Shown here: one piece after another, positions 46,672-56,032 of the stretch
How the letters are laid out: every line of letters begins with the position of its first letter
Position numbering within the stretch: the stretch's first letter is position 1
Assembly: GCF_001280065.1 (NCBI RefSeq)
Contig: NZ_LGEA01000136.1
Coordinates: forward strand, 166,914-230,913
Source of the DNA: Streptomyces sp. NRRL B-1140
Lineage (GTDB): Bacteria > Actinomycetota > Actinomycetes > Streptomycetales > Streptomycetaceae
Direction of reading: 5' to 3'
Length of the DNA stretch: 64,000 nt
The notes under the pieces: model-generated
Told to the model about the DNA's origin: nothing
The model's database searches: none
The model's input: only the letters and a program-made list of their open reading frames with translations
Translations under genes and position numbers: made by a program

Positions 46672-47025
46672 TCAGTCGGTTGCTTTGGGGTGTCCGGTGC
46701 CTGCGTAGGTGATCCAGGCGGTGCGGTTGGCGTCGTCGACGAGGTACCAGATGTGGCCGCCGCCGGTGACCTCGTACTGCCAGCGCTCCAGCGTCTGCCC
46801 CTTCCAGACTGTGGAGCCGAGTTTGCCCTTGAGGCGGTGGTGGCGCGCGGGGTCGTCGGCGGCCCGCGGGGCGGAGCGGATCTTGTCGAAGGCGCGGCGG
46901 AGGTTGCCTGCGGCGTGGCGGTAGAGGTGGTCCCAGCCGTTGGCCGCTTCGGTGTTGGCGAAGCGCAGGTCGAATTCGTCGCCGATCGGGGGTGGGGCCG
47001 CGCGGTCACCGCGCTTGGGGCTCAC
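46672..47025 (-). CDS. RelE/ParE-like toxin of a type II toxin-antitoxin pair
   Basis: A 117-residue small basic protein from GTG 47025. Its pattern fits RelE/ParE toxins: a helical first half (FANTEAANGWDHLYRHAAGN, LRRAFDKIRSAPRAADDPAR) followed by beta-strand repeats (LKGKLGSTVWKGQTLERWQY, GGGHIWYLVDDANRTAWITY) with closing GTGHPKATD. Such toxins cut ribosome-bound mRNA or poison gyrase. The start overlaps the stop of the upstream gene by 4 bp (GTGA), the usual coupling of antitoxin and toxin. The family call is by pattern; catalytic residues are not certain. Confidence 0.72.
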   Translation of the reverse strand: MSPKRGDRAAPPPIGDEFDLRFANTEAANGWDHLYRHAAGNLRRAFDKIRSAPRAADDPARHHRLKGKLGSTVWKGQTLERWQYEVTGGGHIWYLVDDANRTAWITYAGTGHPKATD

Positions 47026-47309
47026 TCCGCGGTCCCGCCTTCGGGTACGGGGACAGACCAGGGCAGGGCATCAGGCAGGGCCTGTCGCAGTGCGGCGGTG
47101 TTCTCGGTGCGGACCAGCCCGGCGAGCAGGCGGGCGGTGAAGTTGACCACGGTGGAGTCCTGCGCCAGCTGGTCGGCGCGAATGAGCGCCAAATCGCCCG
47201 CGTCGCGTCGGCGCAGGCGTAGTGCGCGGACCGCGTCCAGGCGCCGGGCGGTGGCAGCGGGGTGGTGGAGCAGCTCGCTGAAGGGTACGTCCTCGTAGGC
47301 CGTCGTCAT
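47022..47309 (-). CDS. Probable antitoxin of the adjacent RelE/ParE-like toxin
   Basis: A 95-residue protein from ATG 47309. It begins MTTAYEDVPFSELLHHPAAT, followed by ARRLDAVRALRLRRRDAGDL and ALIRADQLAQD; the strand-helix layout resembles Phd/YefM-type antitoxins, whose N-terminal domain binds DNA and C-terminal part covers the toxin. Its end overlaps the toxin start. The order antitoxin then toxin is the normal one. It could alternatively be an unrelated small DNA-binding protein; the pairing is the main evidence. Confidence 0.66.
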   Translation of the reverse strand: MTTAYEDVPFSELLHHPAATARRLDAVRALRLRRRDAGDLALIRADQLAQDSTVVNFTARLLAGLVRTENTAALRQALPDALPWSVPVPEGGTAE

Positions 47310-47785
47310 GACATCCACAGCAGCTCGGATGTCCTGGCTCGGGTAGCGGGTAGCGGGTAGCGGTCCGGGCGCAGCGTGGCCATGGCCACGCTGCTCTACA
47401 GGTGACCAGAAACGGGCTGTCGGCGCGTCGCCTCTGACGGGGAGCGAAGCCTGCCCCTCCGAGCGGCGCACCCGCCCCGCCCCGGCCCGCACTGCCGAAC
47501 CGGCGGACGGCCGAGCTGCCGCGGGGCTCCAACCCTGCCTGAGGGGTCAAGATCCTTGACGGCAGTTGTGACGGCAACAACCACGAACAACCCGGCCGAA
47601 CCCGCACCCGACGGTGGCTCCGCACAGCGGCGGGTCGCCGCCCTTGTCGCGGGTCGACTCGTCGTTGACGGGACGATCAAGAGCGGTGCTGAGGGTGTCG
47701 ATGGCGTCTCGCTGGAGGCGGAGTCGGACTAATGCGATTCTCCTTGACTGCAACCGACCCACGGAACGCCACCCACGGCTCCCGG
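47310..47785. other. 476-bp gap in the accessory pocket
   Basis: No supported gene. It contains short direct repeats GGGTAGC (47340-47362), a small dyad TCAAG-ATC-CTTGA (47547-47559), and a 54-codon plus-strand frame starting at GTG 47569 (MTATTTNNPAEPAPDGG) without a ribosome site. Confidence 0.45.
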
Positions 47786-48385
47786 TCACGGGCGCGGGAA
47801 GCGGGCCCGCGTGGCGTCGATGCAGGTGTTGCGGGACGTGGGTCCGCCGAACCGAAGGCGGTCATAGGCCGTGAACGCCGGCTCCAGGGTGTCGAGTTCG
47901 TCGACCAGAGCGTGCAGCCGCTCAGACCATTGCGCTGAACCGGCATCCGGCTCGATCGCTGCGGCACCGATCGCGGTCGTCAGGTAATCCTTACGCTGAA
48001 TGGTGGCCGGGTTCACGGAGTGCAGACACACGTACTGTCCGCTGAGATACGCATTCCACTCCGCCTTCCCGGTGATCGGGTCGGCCCAGTGAGCGATGAA
48101 CCACGCTTCGAGCAGGTCCACGCCGCCGGCCTCGTCGGCGAGGGCGAACAGGTCGGCCGGCACCATCTCGGCACCGTCGGAGCGCAGATATCCCGGAAGC
48201 GGCAGACGCTGCCCCAGCATCAGCCGGCGGACCGCATCGGCTTCGCGGCCATGGACTGCGCACAGTTCCTCCAGGGCAACGAACTGCGCGCTGACATATA
48301 CGTCATCCGCGTCGGTCATCGGATGGTCGCCGTTGATCTCCTGGAACCGCTCGACGAGCTGCTGCTTCAGGTCCGTCTCCGGCAC
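47786..48385 (-). CDS. DUF6058-family protein
   Basis: A 199-residue soluble protein from GTG 48385, with GGAGG 7 nt upstream. Characteristic segments are DDVYVSAQFVALEELCAVHG, RLMLGQRLPLPGYLRSDGAE, MVPADLFALADEAGGVDLLE, SGQYVCLHSVNPATIQRKDY and the C-terminal AYDRLRFGGPTSRNTCIDAT. The pattern is that of DUF6058, which databases label natural product biosynthesis protein because members sit in some biosynthetic clusters. There is no such cluster here and no activity is known. A single gene. Confidence 0.78.
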   Translation of the reverse strand: MPETDLKQQLVERFQEINGDHPMTDADDVYVSAQFVALEELCAVHGREADAVRRLMLGQRLPLPGYLRSDGAEMVPADLFALADEAGGVDLLEAWFIAHWADPITGKAEWNAYLSGQYVCLHSVNPATIQRKDYLTTAIGAAAIEPDAGSAQWSERLHALVDELDTLEPAFTAYDRLRFGGPTSRNTCIDATRARFPRP

Positions 48386-48519
48386 AGGGGGCCTCCGGCG
48401 TCATCAGTGCGGGCATCTCCCGCACAGGACTCCGCACGCTACGGGCCGGACGGTTCGGCACTCACCGAACGATCGATGGAACGGCGAAGAACGAGGGCAC
48501 CTCGTCGTTTCCCTGCGGC

Positions 48520-49140
48520 TCAGTCGCTCGTCCGAGCCTGACCCGCCATGAGGATCTCGGCCACATCGAGGGTCACCTTCGCGCCGATGGAGTCGGGGAG
48601 GGTGACAAGCTCGCCGGGGGCGTGCGGGCGGTGCTTCTCGTAGCCGCTTCCCACCGGGTCGGTCAGGACGTGGAGGCGCTGGTGCTTGCGGTCCACGACG
48701 ACGTAGACGGGCACCTTGGCCTCGGCGTAGGCAGCGACCTTTGTCTTGAGGTCGTCCTTCCAGTTGCCGGAGGTGACCTCGAGGACGAGACGGAAACAGG
48801 CCGGGTCGTACGCGTTGTTCTCGACGAGGTGATCGTCGATGTCGGCGTCCACCACCACGAGGTCGGGGATCGCGTAGTCCTCGGCGCCCGTGGGAAGCCA
48901 CAGTCCGACGTTCTGGAGGGTCTCGGTCTCTCCACCGTGCAGGCCGGCGGCGATGAACGGGATCATGAGGCCGGTGAGGGCTCGGGCATGAGGTGCATCC
49001 GGGGACGGGGTCACGAGGAGATGGCCTCCGATGATCTCGACGCGGTAGCCCGGATGGCGCTCCATGATCTCGTCGGCGATGGTCGTCAGGGTGACCGGCT
49101 CTTCTCCGCGGAAGGGCTGCTCGACGGAAGCTGCGGACAT
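48520..49140 (-). CDS. Uma2-family (PD-(D/E)xK-like) putative nuclease
   Basis: A 206-residue protein from ATG 49140, with AGGAGG well placed upstream. Uma2 signatures are present: YRVEIIGGHLLVTPSPDAPH, ENVGLWLP-type strand, DYAIPDLVVVDADIDDH (Pro-Asp of the nuclease core) and LVLEVTSGNWKDDLKTKVAAY (Glu and Lys), then VPVYVVVDRKHQRLHVLTDP. Streptomyces carry dozens of Uma2 paralogues; they are linked to mobile DNA or defence but function is not established. It borders sdhB and belongs to the accessory pocket with the toxin-antitoxin pair. Confidence 0.88.
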   Translation of the reverse strand: MSAASVEQPFRGEEPVTLTTIADEIMERHPGYRVEIIGGHLLVTPSPDAPHARALTGLMIPFIAAGLHGGETETLQNVGLWLPTGAEDYAIPDLVVVDADIDDHLVENNAYDPACFRLVLEVTSGNWKDDLKTKVAAYAEAKVPVYVVVDRKHQRLHVLTDPVGSGYEKHRPHAPGELVTLPDSIGAKVTLDVAEILMAGQARTSD

Positions 49141-49240
49141 CAGGTGCCTCCTGGGAACTGGTGTCGAGAGCATCATCGTAGGCCGGGCCCGGCCTACAGG
49201 GCCGTTCCGAGCGTCTTCACCCGATGGTGTGGCATATGCC

Positions 49241-49275
49241 AGAGGGCCCCGTCTCCAGCGGAGACAGGGCCCTCT
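49241..49275 (-). terminator. Terminator of sdhCDAB
   Basis: AGAGGGCCC-C-GTCTCC (49241-49256) pairs with GGAGAC-A-GGGCCCTCT (49260-49275) with one mismatch and a three-base loop. It starts 20 nt beyond the sdhB stop. Confidence 0.88.
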
Positions 49276-49294
49276 TGAGCATGCGGCAGAACGC

Positions 49295-50074
49295 TCAGAA
49301 GCGGCGCGTGATCAGCGCCCGCTTCACCTCCGCGATCGCCTTCGTGACCTCGATGCCGCGCGGGCACGCGTCCGTGCAGTTGAACGTCGTGCGGCAGCGC
49401 CACACGCCGTCGCGGTCGTTCAGGATCTCCAGGCGCTGCTCGCCCGCCTCGTCACGCGAGTCGAAGATGAAGCGGTGCGCGTTGACGATGGCGGCCGGGC
49501 CGAAGTACTGGCCGTCGTTCCAGAAGACCGGGCACGAGGAGGTGCAGGCCGCGCAGAGGATGCACTTCGTCGTGTCGTCGAAGCGCTCGCGGTCCTCGGC
49601 CGTCTGGAACCGCTCACGCGTCGGCTCGTTCGTGTCCTTCGTGATGAGGAAGGGCATGACGTCGCGGTACGCCTGGAAGAACGGCTCCATGTCGACCACG
49701 AGGTCCTTCAGGACCGTGAGGCCCTTGATGGGCTCCACCGTGATCGGCTTCTCGGGGTTGATGTCCTTGATCAGCGTCTTGCAGGCAAGACGGTTCTTGC
49801 CGTTGATCCGCATCGCGTCCGAGCCGCAGATGCCGTGCGCGCAGGAGCGGCGGAAGGTGAGGGTGCCGTCGAGGTCCCACTTGATCTTGTGGAGACCGTC
49901 GAGGACACGCTCCTTGGGGTCGATCTCCAGCTGGAAGTCTTCCCAGACCGCCTCGGCCGCGACCTCCGGGTTGAACCGGCGGATGCGGAAGGTGACCGTG
50001 ATGTAGGGGGAGTCGGCGAAACCGGGCTCGGGCTTGCCGGCCGCGTCTTCCTTGTCCAGAACGGGGGTAGCCAT
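49295..50074 (-). CDS. sdhB: Succinate dehydrogenase iron-sulfur subunit
   Basis: A 259-residue subunit carrying electrons from SdhA to the quinone site. The N-terminal plant-type ferredoxin domain holds SCAHGICGSDAM for the 2Fe-2S centre plus a distal Cys (LACKTLI). The C-terminal domain has CILCAACTSSCP and CRTTFNCTDACPRGIEVTKA for the 4Fe-4S and 3Fe-4S clusters. The start ATG 50074 overlaps the sdhA TGA by one base (ATGA arrangement), so the subunits are made in step. Last gene of the sdhC-sdhD-sdhA-sdhB operon, followed by a strong terminator. Normal length. Confidence 0.96.
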   Translation of the reverse strand: MATPVLDKEDAAGKPEPGFADSPYITVTFRIRRFNPEVAAEAVWEDFQLEIDPKERVLDGLHKIKWDLDGTLTFRRSCAHGICGSDAMRINGKNRLACKTLIKDINPEKPITVEPIKGLTVLKDLVVDMEPFFQAYRDVMPFLITKDTNEPTRERFQTAEDRERFDDTTKCILCAACTSSCPVFWNDGQYFGPAAIVNAHRFIFDSRDEAGEQRLEILNDRDGVWRCRTTFNCTDACPRGIEVTKAIAEVKRALITRRF

Positions 50075-51828
50075 CAGTACTTACGCTCCATCGGCTGGTA
50101 GCGGGTCTGGACGACCGGCTTGTAGTCGAGACGGACGGTTTCGGAGCCGTCGGCGCCGACCTCGCGGTACGCCATGGTGTGCCGCATGAAGTTGACGTCG
50201 TCGCGGTTCGGGTAGTCCTCGCGGTAGTGACCGCCGCGGGACTCCTTGCGGGCGAGCGCGGAGACCGCCATGACCTCGGCGAGGTCGAGCAGGTTGCCCA
50301 GCTCGATGGCCTCCAGCAGGTCCGTGTTGAACCGCTTGCCCTTGTCCTGGATCGAGACGTTCCGGTACCGCTCGCGCAGCTCCGCGATCTTCTCGACCGC
50401 CGTCTTGATCGTCTGCTCGGTGCGGAACACCATGACGTTGGCGTCCATGGTCTCCTGCAGCTCACGCCGCAGCACCGTCACGCGCTCGGTGCCGGTGGAG
50501 TCGCGCAGCTTCTCCACCTGCTCGATCACGAGCTCCGCCGGGTTCTCCGGCAGCTCGACGAACTCGGCCTTCTGCGCGTACTCGGCGGCGGCGATGCCCG
50601 CGCGCTTGCCGAAGACGTTGATGTCCAGCAGGGAGTTCGTGCCGAGGCGGTTGGCGCCGTGCACGGAGACGCAGGCGACCTCGCCGGCCGCGTACAGGCC
50701 CGGGACGACGGTGGTGTTGTCCGCCAGGACCTCACCCTCGACGTTGGTCGGGATGCCGCCCATGGCGTAGTGCGCGGTGGGCTGGATCGGGATCGGGTCC
50801 GTGTAGGGCTCGATGCCGAGGTAGGTGCGCGCGAACTCGGTGATGTCCGGGAGCTTGGCGTCCAGCTGCTCCGGCGGGAGGTGGGTGAGGTCGAGGTAGA
50901 CGTGGTCGCCCTCGGGACCGCAGCCGCGGCCCTCACGGATCTCCGTGTAGATGGAGCGCGAGACGACGTCACGGGACGCGAGGTCCTTCATGACCGGCGC
51001 GTACTTCTCCATGAAGCGCTCGCCGTCCTTGTTGCGGAGGATGCCGCCCTCACCGCGGGCGCCCTCCGTCAGCAGGATGCCCATGCGCCAGATGCCGGTC
51101 GGGTGGAACTGGAAGAACTCCATGTCCTCCAGCGGCAGCCCGCGGCGGTAGACCGCGGCCTGGCCGTCACCGGTCAGCGTGTGGGCGTTCGACGTCACCT
51201 TGAAGAACTTGCCGCAGCCGCCGGACGCGTAGACCACGGACTTCGCCTGGAAGACGTGGATCTCGCCGGTCGCCAGCTCGTAGGCGACCACACCGGCCGA
51301 CTTCTTGACGCCGTCGACCTCGGTGATCAGCTGGTCCAGGACGTAGAACTCGTTGAAGAACTCCACGCCCTCCTTGACGCAGTTCTGGTACAGCGTCTGG
51401 AGGATCATGTGGCCGGTGCGGTCGGCCGCGTAGCAGGAGCGGCGGACCGGGGCCTCGCCGTGGTTGCGGCTGTGACCGCCGAAGCGGCGCTGGTCGATCG
51501 TGCCGTTCGGGGTGCGGTTGAACGGCAGGCCCATCTTCTCGAGGTCGAGGACCGAGTCGATGGCCTCCTTCGCCAGGATCTCGGCGGCGTCCTGGTCGAC
51601 CAGGTAGTCACCGCCCTTGACCGTGTCGAAGGTGTGCCACTCCCAGTTGTCCTCCTCCACGTTGGCCAGCGCGGCGGCCATGCCGCCCTGCGCGGCGCCC
51701 GTGTGGGAGCGGGTGGGGTAGAGCTTGGTCAGCACGGCGGTGCGGCTGCGCTTCGTGGACTCGATGGCCGCGCGCATGCCCGCGCCACCGGCGCCGACGA
51801 TGACGGTGTCGTACTTGTGGATCTTCAT
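50074..51828 (-). CDS. sdhA: Succinate dehydrogenase flavoprotein subunit
   Basis: A 584-residue FAD subunit that oxidises succinate to fumarate. FAD motif [16 protein letters not shown]; the covalent-flavin His lies in [16 protein letters not shown]; substrate-site segments [38 protein letters not shown], and [16 protein letters not shown] with Arg/His ligands are intact. Start is ATG 51828. It follows sdhD after 19 bp and is coupled to sdhB. Membrane-associated on the cytoplasmic side. Confidence 0.97.
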   Translation of the reverse strand: MKIHKYDTVIVGAGGAGMRAAIESTKRSRTAVLTKLYPTRSHTGAAQGGMAAALANVEEDNWEWHTFDTVKGGDYLVDQDAAEILAKEAIDSVLDLEKMGLPFNRTPNGTIDQRRFGGHSRNHGEAPVRRSCYAADRTGHMILQTLYQNCVKEGVEFFNEFYVLDQLITEVDGVKKSAGVVAYELATGEIHVFQAKSVVYASGGCGKFFKVTSNAHTLTGDGQAAVYRRGLPLEDMEFFQFHPTGIWRMGILLTEGARGEGGILRNKDGERFMEKYAPVMKDLASRDVVSRSIYTEIREGRGCGPEGDHVYLDLTHLPPEQLDAKLPDITEFARTYLGIEPYTDPIPIQPTAHYAMGGIPTNVEGEVLADNTTVVPGLYAAGEVACVSVHGANRLGTNSLLDINVFGKRAGIAAAEYAQKAEFVELPENPAELVIEQVEKLRDSTGTERVTVLRRELQETMDANVMVFRTEQTIKTAVEKIAELRERYRNVSIQDKGKRFNTDLLEAIELGNLLDLAEVMAVSALARKESRGGHYREDYPNRDDVNFMRHTMAYREVGADGSETVRLDYKPVVQTRYQPMERKY

Positions 51829-51847
51829 GATTCTCGCAACCCCGTGC

Positions 51848-52330
51848 CTAGCGGATGTTCGGGTCGAAGGTGAAGATCACCAGCGTGCCCAGCAGGATGG
51901 TGAACACCGTGGCGGTGTAGAGCAGGCCCTTGAGCCACAGCCGGGTGTTCGCGCGCTCCGCGTAGTCGTTGATGACCGTGCGCAGGCCGTTGGCGCCGTG
52001 CAGCATGGCGAGCCACAGCATCAGCAGGTCCCAGACCTGCCAGAACGGGGACGCCCAGCGGCCCGCCACGAAGGCGAACCCGATCTTGGAGACGCCGCCG
52101 TCCAGCACGAGCTGGATCAGCAGGTGGCCGAGGACGAGGACGACCAGCACGACGCCGGACAGGCGCATGAACAGCCAGGCCGCCATCTCGAAGTTGCCCC
52201 GCGTGCTCTTCGGGGTCTTCTTGGTGCGCTGACGCGGGGCCTCGATGAAGGGCGCCGGGTTGTCGACGGTGTAGACGGCGCCGCCCTCGACGGGGCCGAC
52301 GCCGGCGGCGGTCTTGTCAGTCGTGGACAT
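51848..52330 (-). CDS. sdhD: Succinate dehydrogenase membrane anchor subunit
   Basis: A 160-residue hydrophobic subunit. A ~48-residue soluble N-terminus ([20 protein letters not shown]) is followed by three helices. [20 protein letters not shown] carries a candidate haem-ligand His, [20 protein letters not shown] a second, and the third helix is [17 protein letters not shown]. It anchors SdhAB and forms the quinone site with SdhC. It lies 5 bp after sdhC. The long N-terminal tail is typical of actinobacterial SdhD. Confidence 0.93.
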   Translation of the reverse strand: MSTTDKTAAGVGPVEGGAVYTVDNPAPFIEAPRQRTKKTPKSTRGNFEMAAWLFMRLSGVVLVVLVLGHLLIQLVLDGGVSKIGFAFVAGRWASPFWQVWDLLMLWLAMLHGANGLRTVINDYAERANTRLWLKGLLYTATVFTILLGTLVIFTFDPNIR

Positions 52331-52335
52331 TGGCG

Positions 52336-52716
52336 TCAGCTCCCGAACAGTTCACGAGCGGCGTGGCCGAGGACGGGGTAGATCGCCCCGAGCATCAGCA
52401 CGACCCACAGGGCGACGACGGTCCAGAGCATCTGCTTCTGGTACCGGGCGCCCTTGATCCAGAAGTCGACGGCGATGACACGCAGGCCGTTGAGCGCGTG
52501 GAAGAGGATGGCGGCGACGAGGCCGTACTCCAGCAGCGCGACGATCGGCGTCTTGTACGTGGCCACGACGTTGTCGTAGGCCTCAGGGGACACGCGGACG
52601 AGGGCGGTGTCCAGCACGTGAACGAACAGGAAGAAGAAGATGAGGACGCCGGTGACTCGGTGAGCCACCCAGGACCACATTCCTTCCCGGCCGCGGTACA
52701 GCGTTCCAGCCGGCAC
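52336..52716 (-). CDS. sdhC: Succinate dehydrogenase cytochrome b556 subunit
   Basis: A 126-residue subunit from GTG 52716, supported by a well-placed GGAGGAAA. Signature SWVAHRVTGVLIFFFLFVHV (quinone-site Ser/Arg region plus a haem His) and AAILFHALNGLRVIAVDFW. Three membrane helices. First gene of the sdhCDAB operon, whose promoter must lie between 52717 and about 52960. The open frame continues further upstream, but the ribosome site and family length favour this start. Confidence 0.93.
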   Translation of the reverse strand: MPAGTLYRGREGMWSWVAHRVTGVLIFFFLFVHVLDTALVRVSPEAYDNVVATYKTPIVALLEYGLVAAILFHALNGLRVIAVDFWIKGARYQKQMLWTVVALWVVLMLGAIYPVLGHAARELFGS

Positions 52717-52963
52717 GGAAGTTTCCTCCGGGAGCGGGGATTGGGGCCGCGCCGGCTTGGTGTGTCGGTCGGGCCCGGCCGGGTACGGTCCACCGGCCCC
52801 CAGCATCGTAGCGAGGCGCGGACGCTGGGCTGAGCCGGGGTCCCTGGGTGTGATCAAACTGGCACGCAAAGAGGTACCGGTGGGCTAGTGCGGCTCAGGG
52901 GGCAGGGGGTGTTTCCGGGACGCCGGGTGCGAGTCGTCAGTGGTCGCTCGCGCCCACACGGCG

Positions 52964-53437
52964 CTAGCCGCAGGTCGACTGCAGCCCCGCGCCCCTGAGG
53001 GCATGCAGCAGACGTCCCCTCGCGAGCCGCCGGAGCTCGTCCGCCACGACAGCCCGCTCCTCCTCGGGATCGTTGGTCAATCGTGACCGGATGGCCGCGA
53101 GGAGGCGGTCCAGGGTCTCCGACGGGGACAGGCCGTCCAGGCAGATGACGAACACGTGCCCGAAGCGGGCTTCGTAGGCGGCGTGGGCCGCGCTGAGGGC
53201 GGTGTGGGCCGCGGAGTAGGTGTCCGGCGGGAGCGTCGGCAGGGGCTCGGCGGCCAGTGCCTCGGTGAGGTCGGGCCAGGCCAGGTCGTAGGCCGCCTCG
53301 TCCGCCGCGGCCAGCAGGGAGTCCACGTCCGGGTAGGGGCGGTGGTCCGCGACGCGCCGGGCCCAGCGGAGGCTGCGCAGGCAGGAGAGGAGGGCCTGCT
53401 GCAGGTCCTCCTCGGAGGCGGCGTTGAAGTGCTCCAC
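52964..53437 (-). CDS. uraD: OHCU decarboxylase (ureide pathway)
   Basis: A 157-residue protein of the 2-oxo-4-hydroxy-4-carboxy-5-ureidoimidazoline decarboxylase family, which turns the uricase product into S-allantoin in purine breakdown. Recognisable parts are HFNAASEEDLQQALLSCLRS, RRVADHRPYPDVDSLLAAAD (catalytic His region) and AYEARFGHVFVICLDGLSPS. GTG 53437 is the first start; an upstream in-frame extension through ATA/CCG codons is possible. No other purine-catabolism gene is adjacent; it stands alone between sdhC and the hexosaminidase. Some members of this family lack proven activity. Confidence 0.82.
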   Translation of the reverse strand: MEHFNAASEEDLQQALLSCLRSLRWARRVADHRPYPDVDSLLAAADEAAYDLAWPDLTEALAAEPLPTLPPDTYSAAHTALSAAHAAYEARFGHVFVICLDGLSPSETLDRLLAAIRSRLTNDPEEERAVVADELRRLARGRLLHALRGAGLQSTCG

Positions 53438-53661
53438 CGGTATGGCGAGTCGGCCGGGGAGATCTGGGACAGGGTGCGCGGGCAGCGTGGGTCCTCGTGG
53501 GCGTCACGTGTGTCGGCAGGGCAAGGTGTGAGAGATGTGACCTCACGCTACCGAGTGCGACCGTGACGTGTCCGAAGGATGCACGAATTTCACCCGGGAG
53601 GGAGAGTTACGGCACGCGTGGTGGACGCGCGCCGGGCGGCCCCGGGTTTTAGGTTGGCTGG

Positions 53662-55323
53662 GTGAGTCAGCACAGGCGCCGGACTTCGGCGAAGCAGGAG
53701 AACAAGCGGCAGGTGCTGGTCGTGGCCGTGGCTGTAGCCCTGGTCGTGGTCGCGGCCGGGGTGAGTCTCGGGCTCTGGGCGGCCTCGGGCGGCGACGGCG
53801 GGTCCACGGCCTCGGAGGCCGGCTCCTCGAGGGGAGCCTCCGCGGCGGCGCCCCCGGACAGAGCACCGGAGGCGACCCCCAGCCCGACCCGCTCCTACCC
53901 CCTCTCCGAGGCTCCGCGCACCATCCCCGCCGTGCGCGACCACGAGCCGGCGCGCGGCCCGGGCTGGAAGCCCGGGAAGGGCAACCGGGTGGTCGTGGAC
54001 GATGGGGCGCTGGCCGACGAGGGGCGGCTGGTCGCCGGCGAGCTGGGCATGACGTACGCCGGCGAGAAGAGCGACAAGCGGGCCGGGGACCTGCGGCTGG
54101 CGCTGAACCGCGACAAGGGGGCGAACCCGGAGTCGTACGTGATGACCGTGCGCGACGGGCGGGTGGAGATCGACGGGCCCACCGACACCGGCGTCTTCTA
54201 CGGCACCCGCACCCTGAAGCAGGAGACGCACGACGGCGGCACGGCCCCCGAGGGGGTCGTGAAGGACGAGCCGGCGAAGCCGCAGCGCGGGTTCATGCTG
54301 GACATCGCGCGCAAGAACTTCACGGCCGGCTGGATCGAGGACCGGATCCGCGAGCTGGGCGATCTGAAGTTCAACCGGCTGGGGCTGCACTTCTCCGACG
54401 ACCAGGGGTTCCGGATCGAGTCCTCCTCGCATCCGGAGATCGTGTCGCAGCAGCATCTGACCAAGGCGCAGGTGCGCGAGATCATCGCCCTCGCGCAGAG
54501 CCGGCACATCACGATCGTCCCCGAGATCGACTCCCCCGGGCACCTCGGCGCGGTCCTCGACGCCCACCCCGACCTGCAGCTGCGCTCCGCGCAGGGCTCG
54601 GCGGTGCAGGGCGCCATCGACATCTCCAAGGCCGAGAGCGCCGAGATCGTCGACGACCTGCTGAACGAGTACGCGGACCTCTTCCCCGGCGGGCCGTGGC
54701 ACCTCGGCGGTGACGAGTACCAGGCGCTGACCCGGTCGAACCCGGAGGCGTCGTTCCCGCAGCTGGCCGCCGCCGCCCGGGAGAAGTACGGCTCCGGCGC
54801 GACGGTCGCCGACCTCACCACCGGATGGCTGAACCACCGGGCCGACACCGTCCGCAAGCACCAGCGCGTCCCGCGGGCCTGGAACGACGGCTTCTTCCGC
54901 GGCACCTCCGTCCAGGCCGCCAAGGACATCCAGGTCGCCTACTGGACCGGCAAGGAGATCGGCGCCCGGGCGCCCCTGGAGTACCTCCAGGCGGGCCGCA
55001 AGGTGATCAACTACAACGACGAGTTCCTGTACTACGTGCTCGGCGAACCGCAGACCTTCGTCTACCCGACGGGGGAGCGGATCTACGAGCAGTGGACGCC
55101 CCGGGTGCTGCGCGGCACCGCGGCCGTGCCGGCGCGTTACGACGGGCAGATCCTCGGCGGGTCCTTCGCGGTGTGGTGCGACCTCGCGAACTCCCAGACC
55201 CAGGACCAGGTCGCGGCCGGGATCCGGATGCCGTTGCGGGCGACCGTCCAGAAGCTCTGGGACCCGGGCGAGCCGGAGCTGTCCTGGGCGGAGTTCCGGG
55301 CGCTGGCGGACAGGCTCGGCTGA
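53662..55323 (+). CDS. Secreted/anchored beta-N-acetylhexosaminidase (GH20)
   Basis: A 553-residue glycoside hydrolase family 20 enzyme from GTG 53662. The N-terminus has a signal-anchor helix (QVLVVAVAVALVVVAAGVSL, about residues 17-36) and a Ser/Pro/Ala linker; residues about 100-190 are the GH20 b domain (VVVDDGALADEGRLVAGELG). The catalytic barrel carries RGFMLDIARKNFTAGW, LHFSDDQGFRIES, VPEIDSPGHLGAVL, and the acid/assisting pair in WHLGGDEYQA, then VAYWTG and FAVWCDLANSQTQD for substrate contacts. It removes terminal GlcNAc from chitobiose or wall fragments. The ribosome site is unclear; the gene stands alone. Confidence 0.93.
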   Translation: MSQHRRRTSAKQENKRQVLVVAVAVALVVVAAGVSLGLWAASGGDGGSTASEAGSSRGASAAAPPDRAPEATPSPTRSYPLSEAPRTIPAVRDHEPARGPGWKPGKGNRVVVDDGALADEGRLVAGELGMTYAGEKSDKRAGDLRLALNRDKGANPESYVMTVRDGRVEIDGPTDTGVFYGTRTLKQETHDGGTAPEGVVKDEPAKPQRGFMLDIARKNFTAGWIEDRIRELGDLKFNRLGLHFSDDQGFRIESSSHPEIVSQQHLTKAQVREIIALAQSRHITIVPEIDSPGHLGAVLDAHPDLQLRSAQGSAVQGAIDISKAESAEIVDDLLNEYADLFPGGPWHLGGDEYQALTRSNPEASFPQLAAAAREKYGSGATVADLTTGWLNHRADTVRKHQRVPRAWNDGFFRGTSVQAAKDIQVAYWTGKEIGARAPLEYLQAGRKVINYNDEFLYYVLGEPQTFVYPTGERIYEQWTPRVLRGTAAVPARYDGQILGGSFAVWCDLANSQTQDQVAAGIRMPLRATVQKLWDPGEPELSWAEFRALADRLG

Positions 55324-55417
55324 CCCGGCACGAATTGGCTCATACGGCTGCGAACTCCCGTACGGCTGTGGTGGTCTTCTGACGACCGTGATCGAACATG
55401 CCGGGGGGAACCGGGAC

Positions 55418-55924
55418 ATGGGCTACTGGGGATATTTCGTCGTGGGCCGGGGGGAGCGGCCGCTGCCGGAGCTGGACGCGCTGGCGGGCGCCGGGGAGGG
55501 TCCGACGCGGCGCGCCTCGACACCGGGCGGGTGGCAGGTGTGGGAGTACCCGAGCAGCGACGGCGACATCGGGAACATGAACACCCTCGCCCGGGAGACC
55601 GGGGCGCCGGCGCTCTTCGGGTACGTCATGAACAGCGAGTGCGTCGTGCTGGAGGCCGCGGCTCCGGAGAGCGGGGCGTGGACGACCTGCCTGGGGCGCT
55701 CCGCGATGGCCGGGTACCTGGGGGCGGACCGGGAGGGCCTCATGCTGGAGGACTACTTCCTGGACCCGGGCGACGCCGCCGAGCACGCCGTGCGCTGGGC
55801 CGCAGAGGCCGGATGCGATGTGAACGCCGACGCGCTGATGGACGTACTCACTTCAGACCCTGACCCCCTGGCCGAAAACCTGCTGTTCCGCTTTCTCGAC
55901 AGGTTGGGCGTGGTACCCCTGTGA
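55418..55924 (+). CDS. Conserved Streptomyces hypothetical protein
   Basis: A 168-residue soluble, acidic protein. ATG 55418 was preferred over GTG 55388 because GGGGGGAA is placed about 8 nt before it and the sequence then begins MGYWGYFVVGRGERPLPELD, as I remember for related proteins. Other readable parts are GGWQVWEYPSSDGDIGNMNT, APALFGYVMNSECVVLEAAA, GREGLMLEDYF-type and a C-terminal DPDPLAENLLFRFLDRLGVV. No catalytic motif or membrane segment. It probably forms its own unit between the hexosaminidase and the next hypothetical gene. Function unknown. Confidence 0.72.
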   Translation: MGYWGYFVVGRGERPLPELDALAGAGEGPTRRASTPGGWQVWEYPSSDGDIGNMNTLARETGAPALFGYVMNSECVVLEAAAPESGAWTTCLGRSAMAGYLGADREGLMLEDYFLDPGDAAEHAVRWAAEAGCDVNADALMDVLTSDPDPLAENLLFRFLDRLGVVPL

Positions 55925-56032
55925 CACTCCGGGCCCGTTGCACGCAGTAAGGGGAAGTGCGGGTTCCGTGAGGGGTGAGGGCTGGCAGCGGCCTGATAGG
56001 GCCCCGGAGACGGCCCGCGGAGGGAGGCGTGG

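Noticed and set aside
47547..47789. 80-codon minus-strand frame (RRIALVRLRLQRDAIDTL)
   Set aside because: It looked like part of a recombinase, but no family motif, start or continuation could be found.
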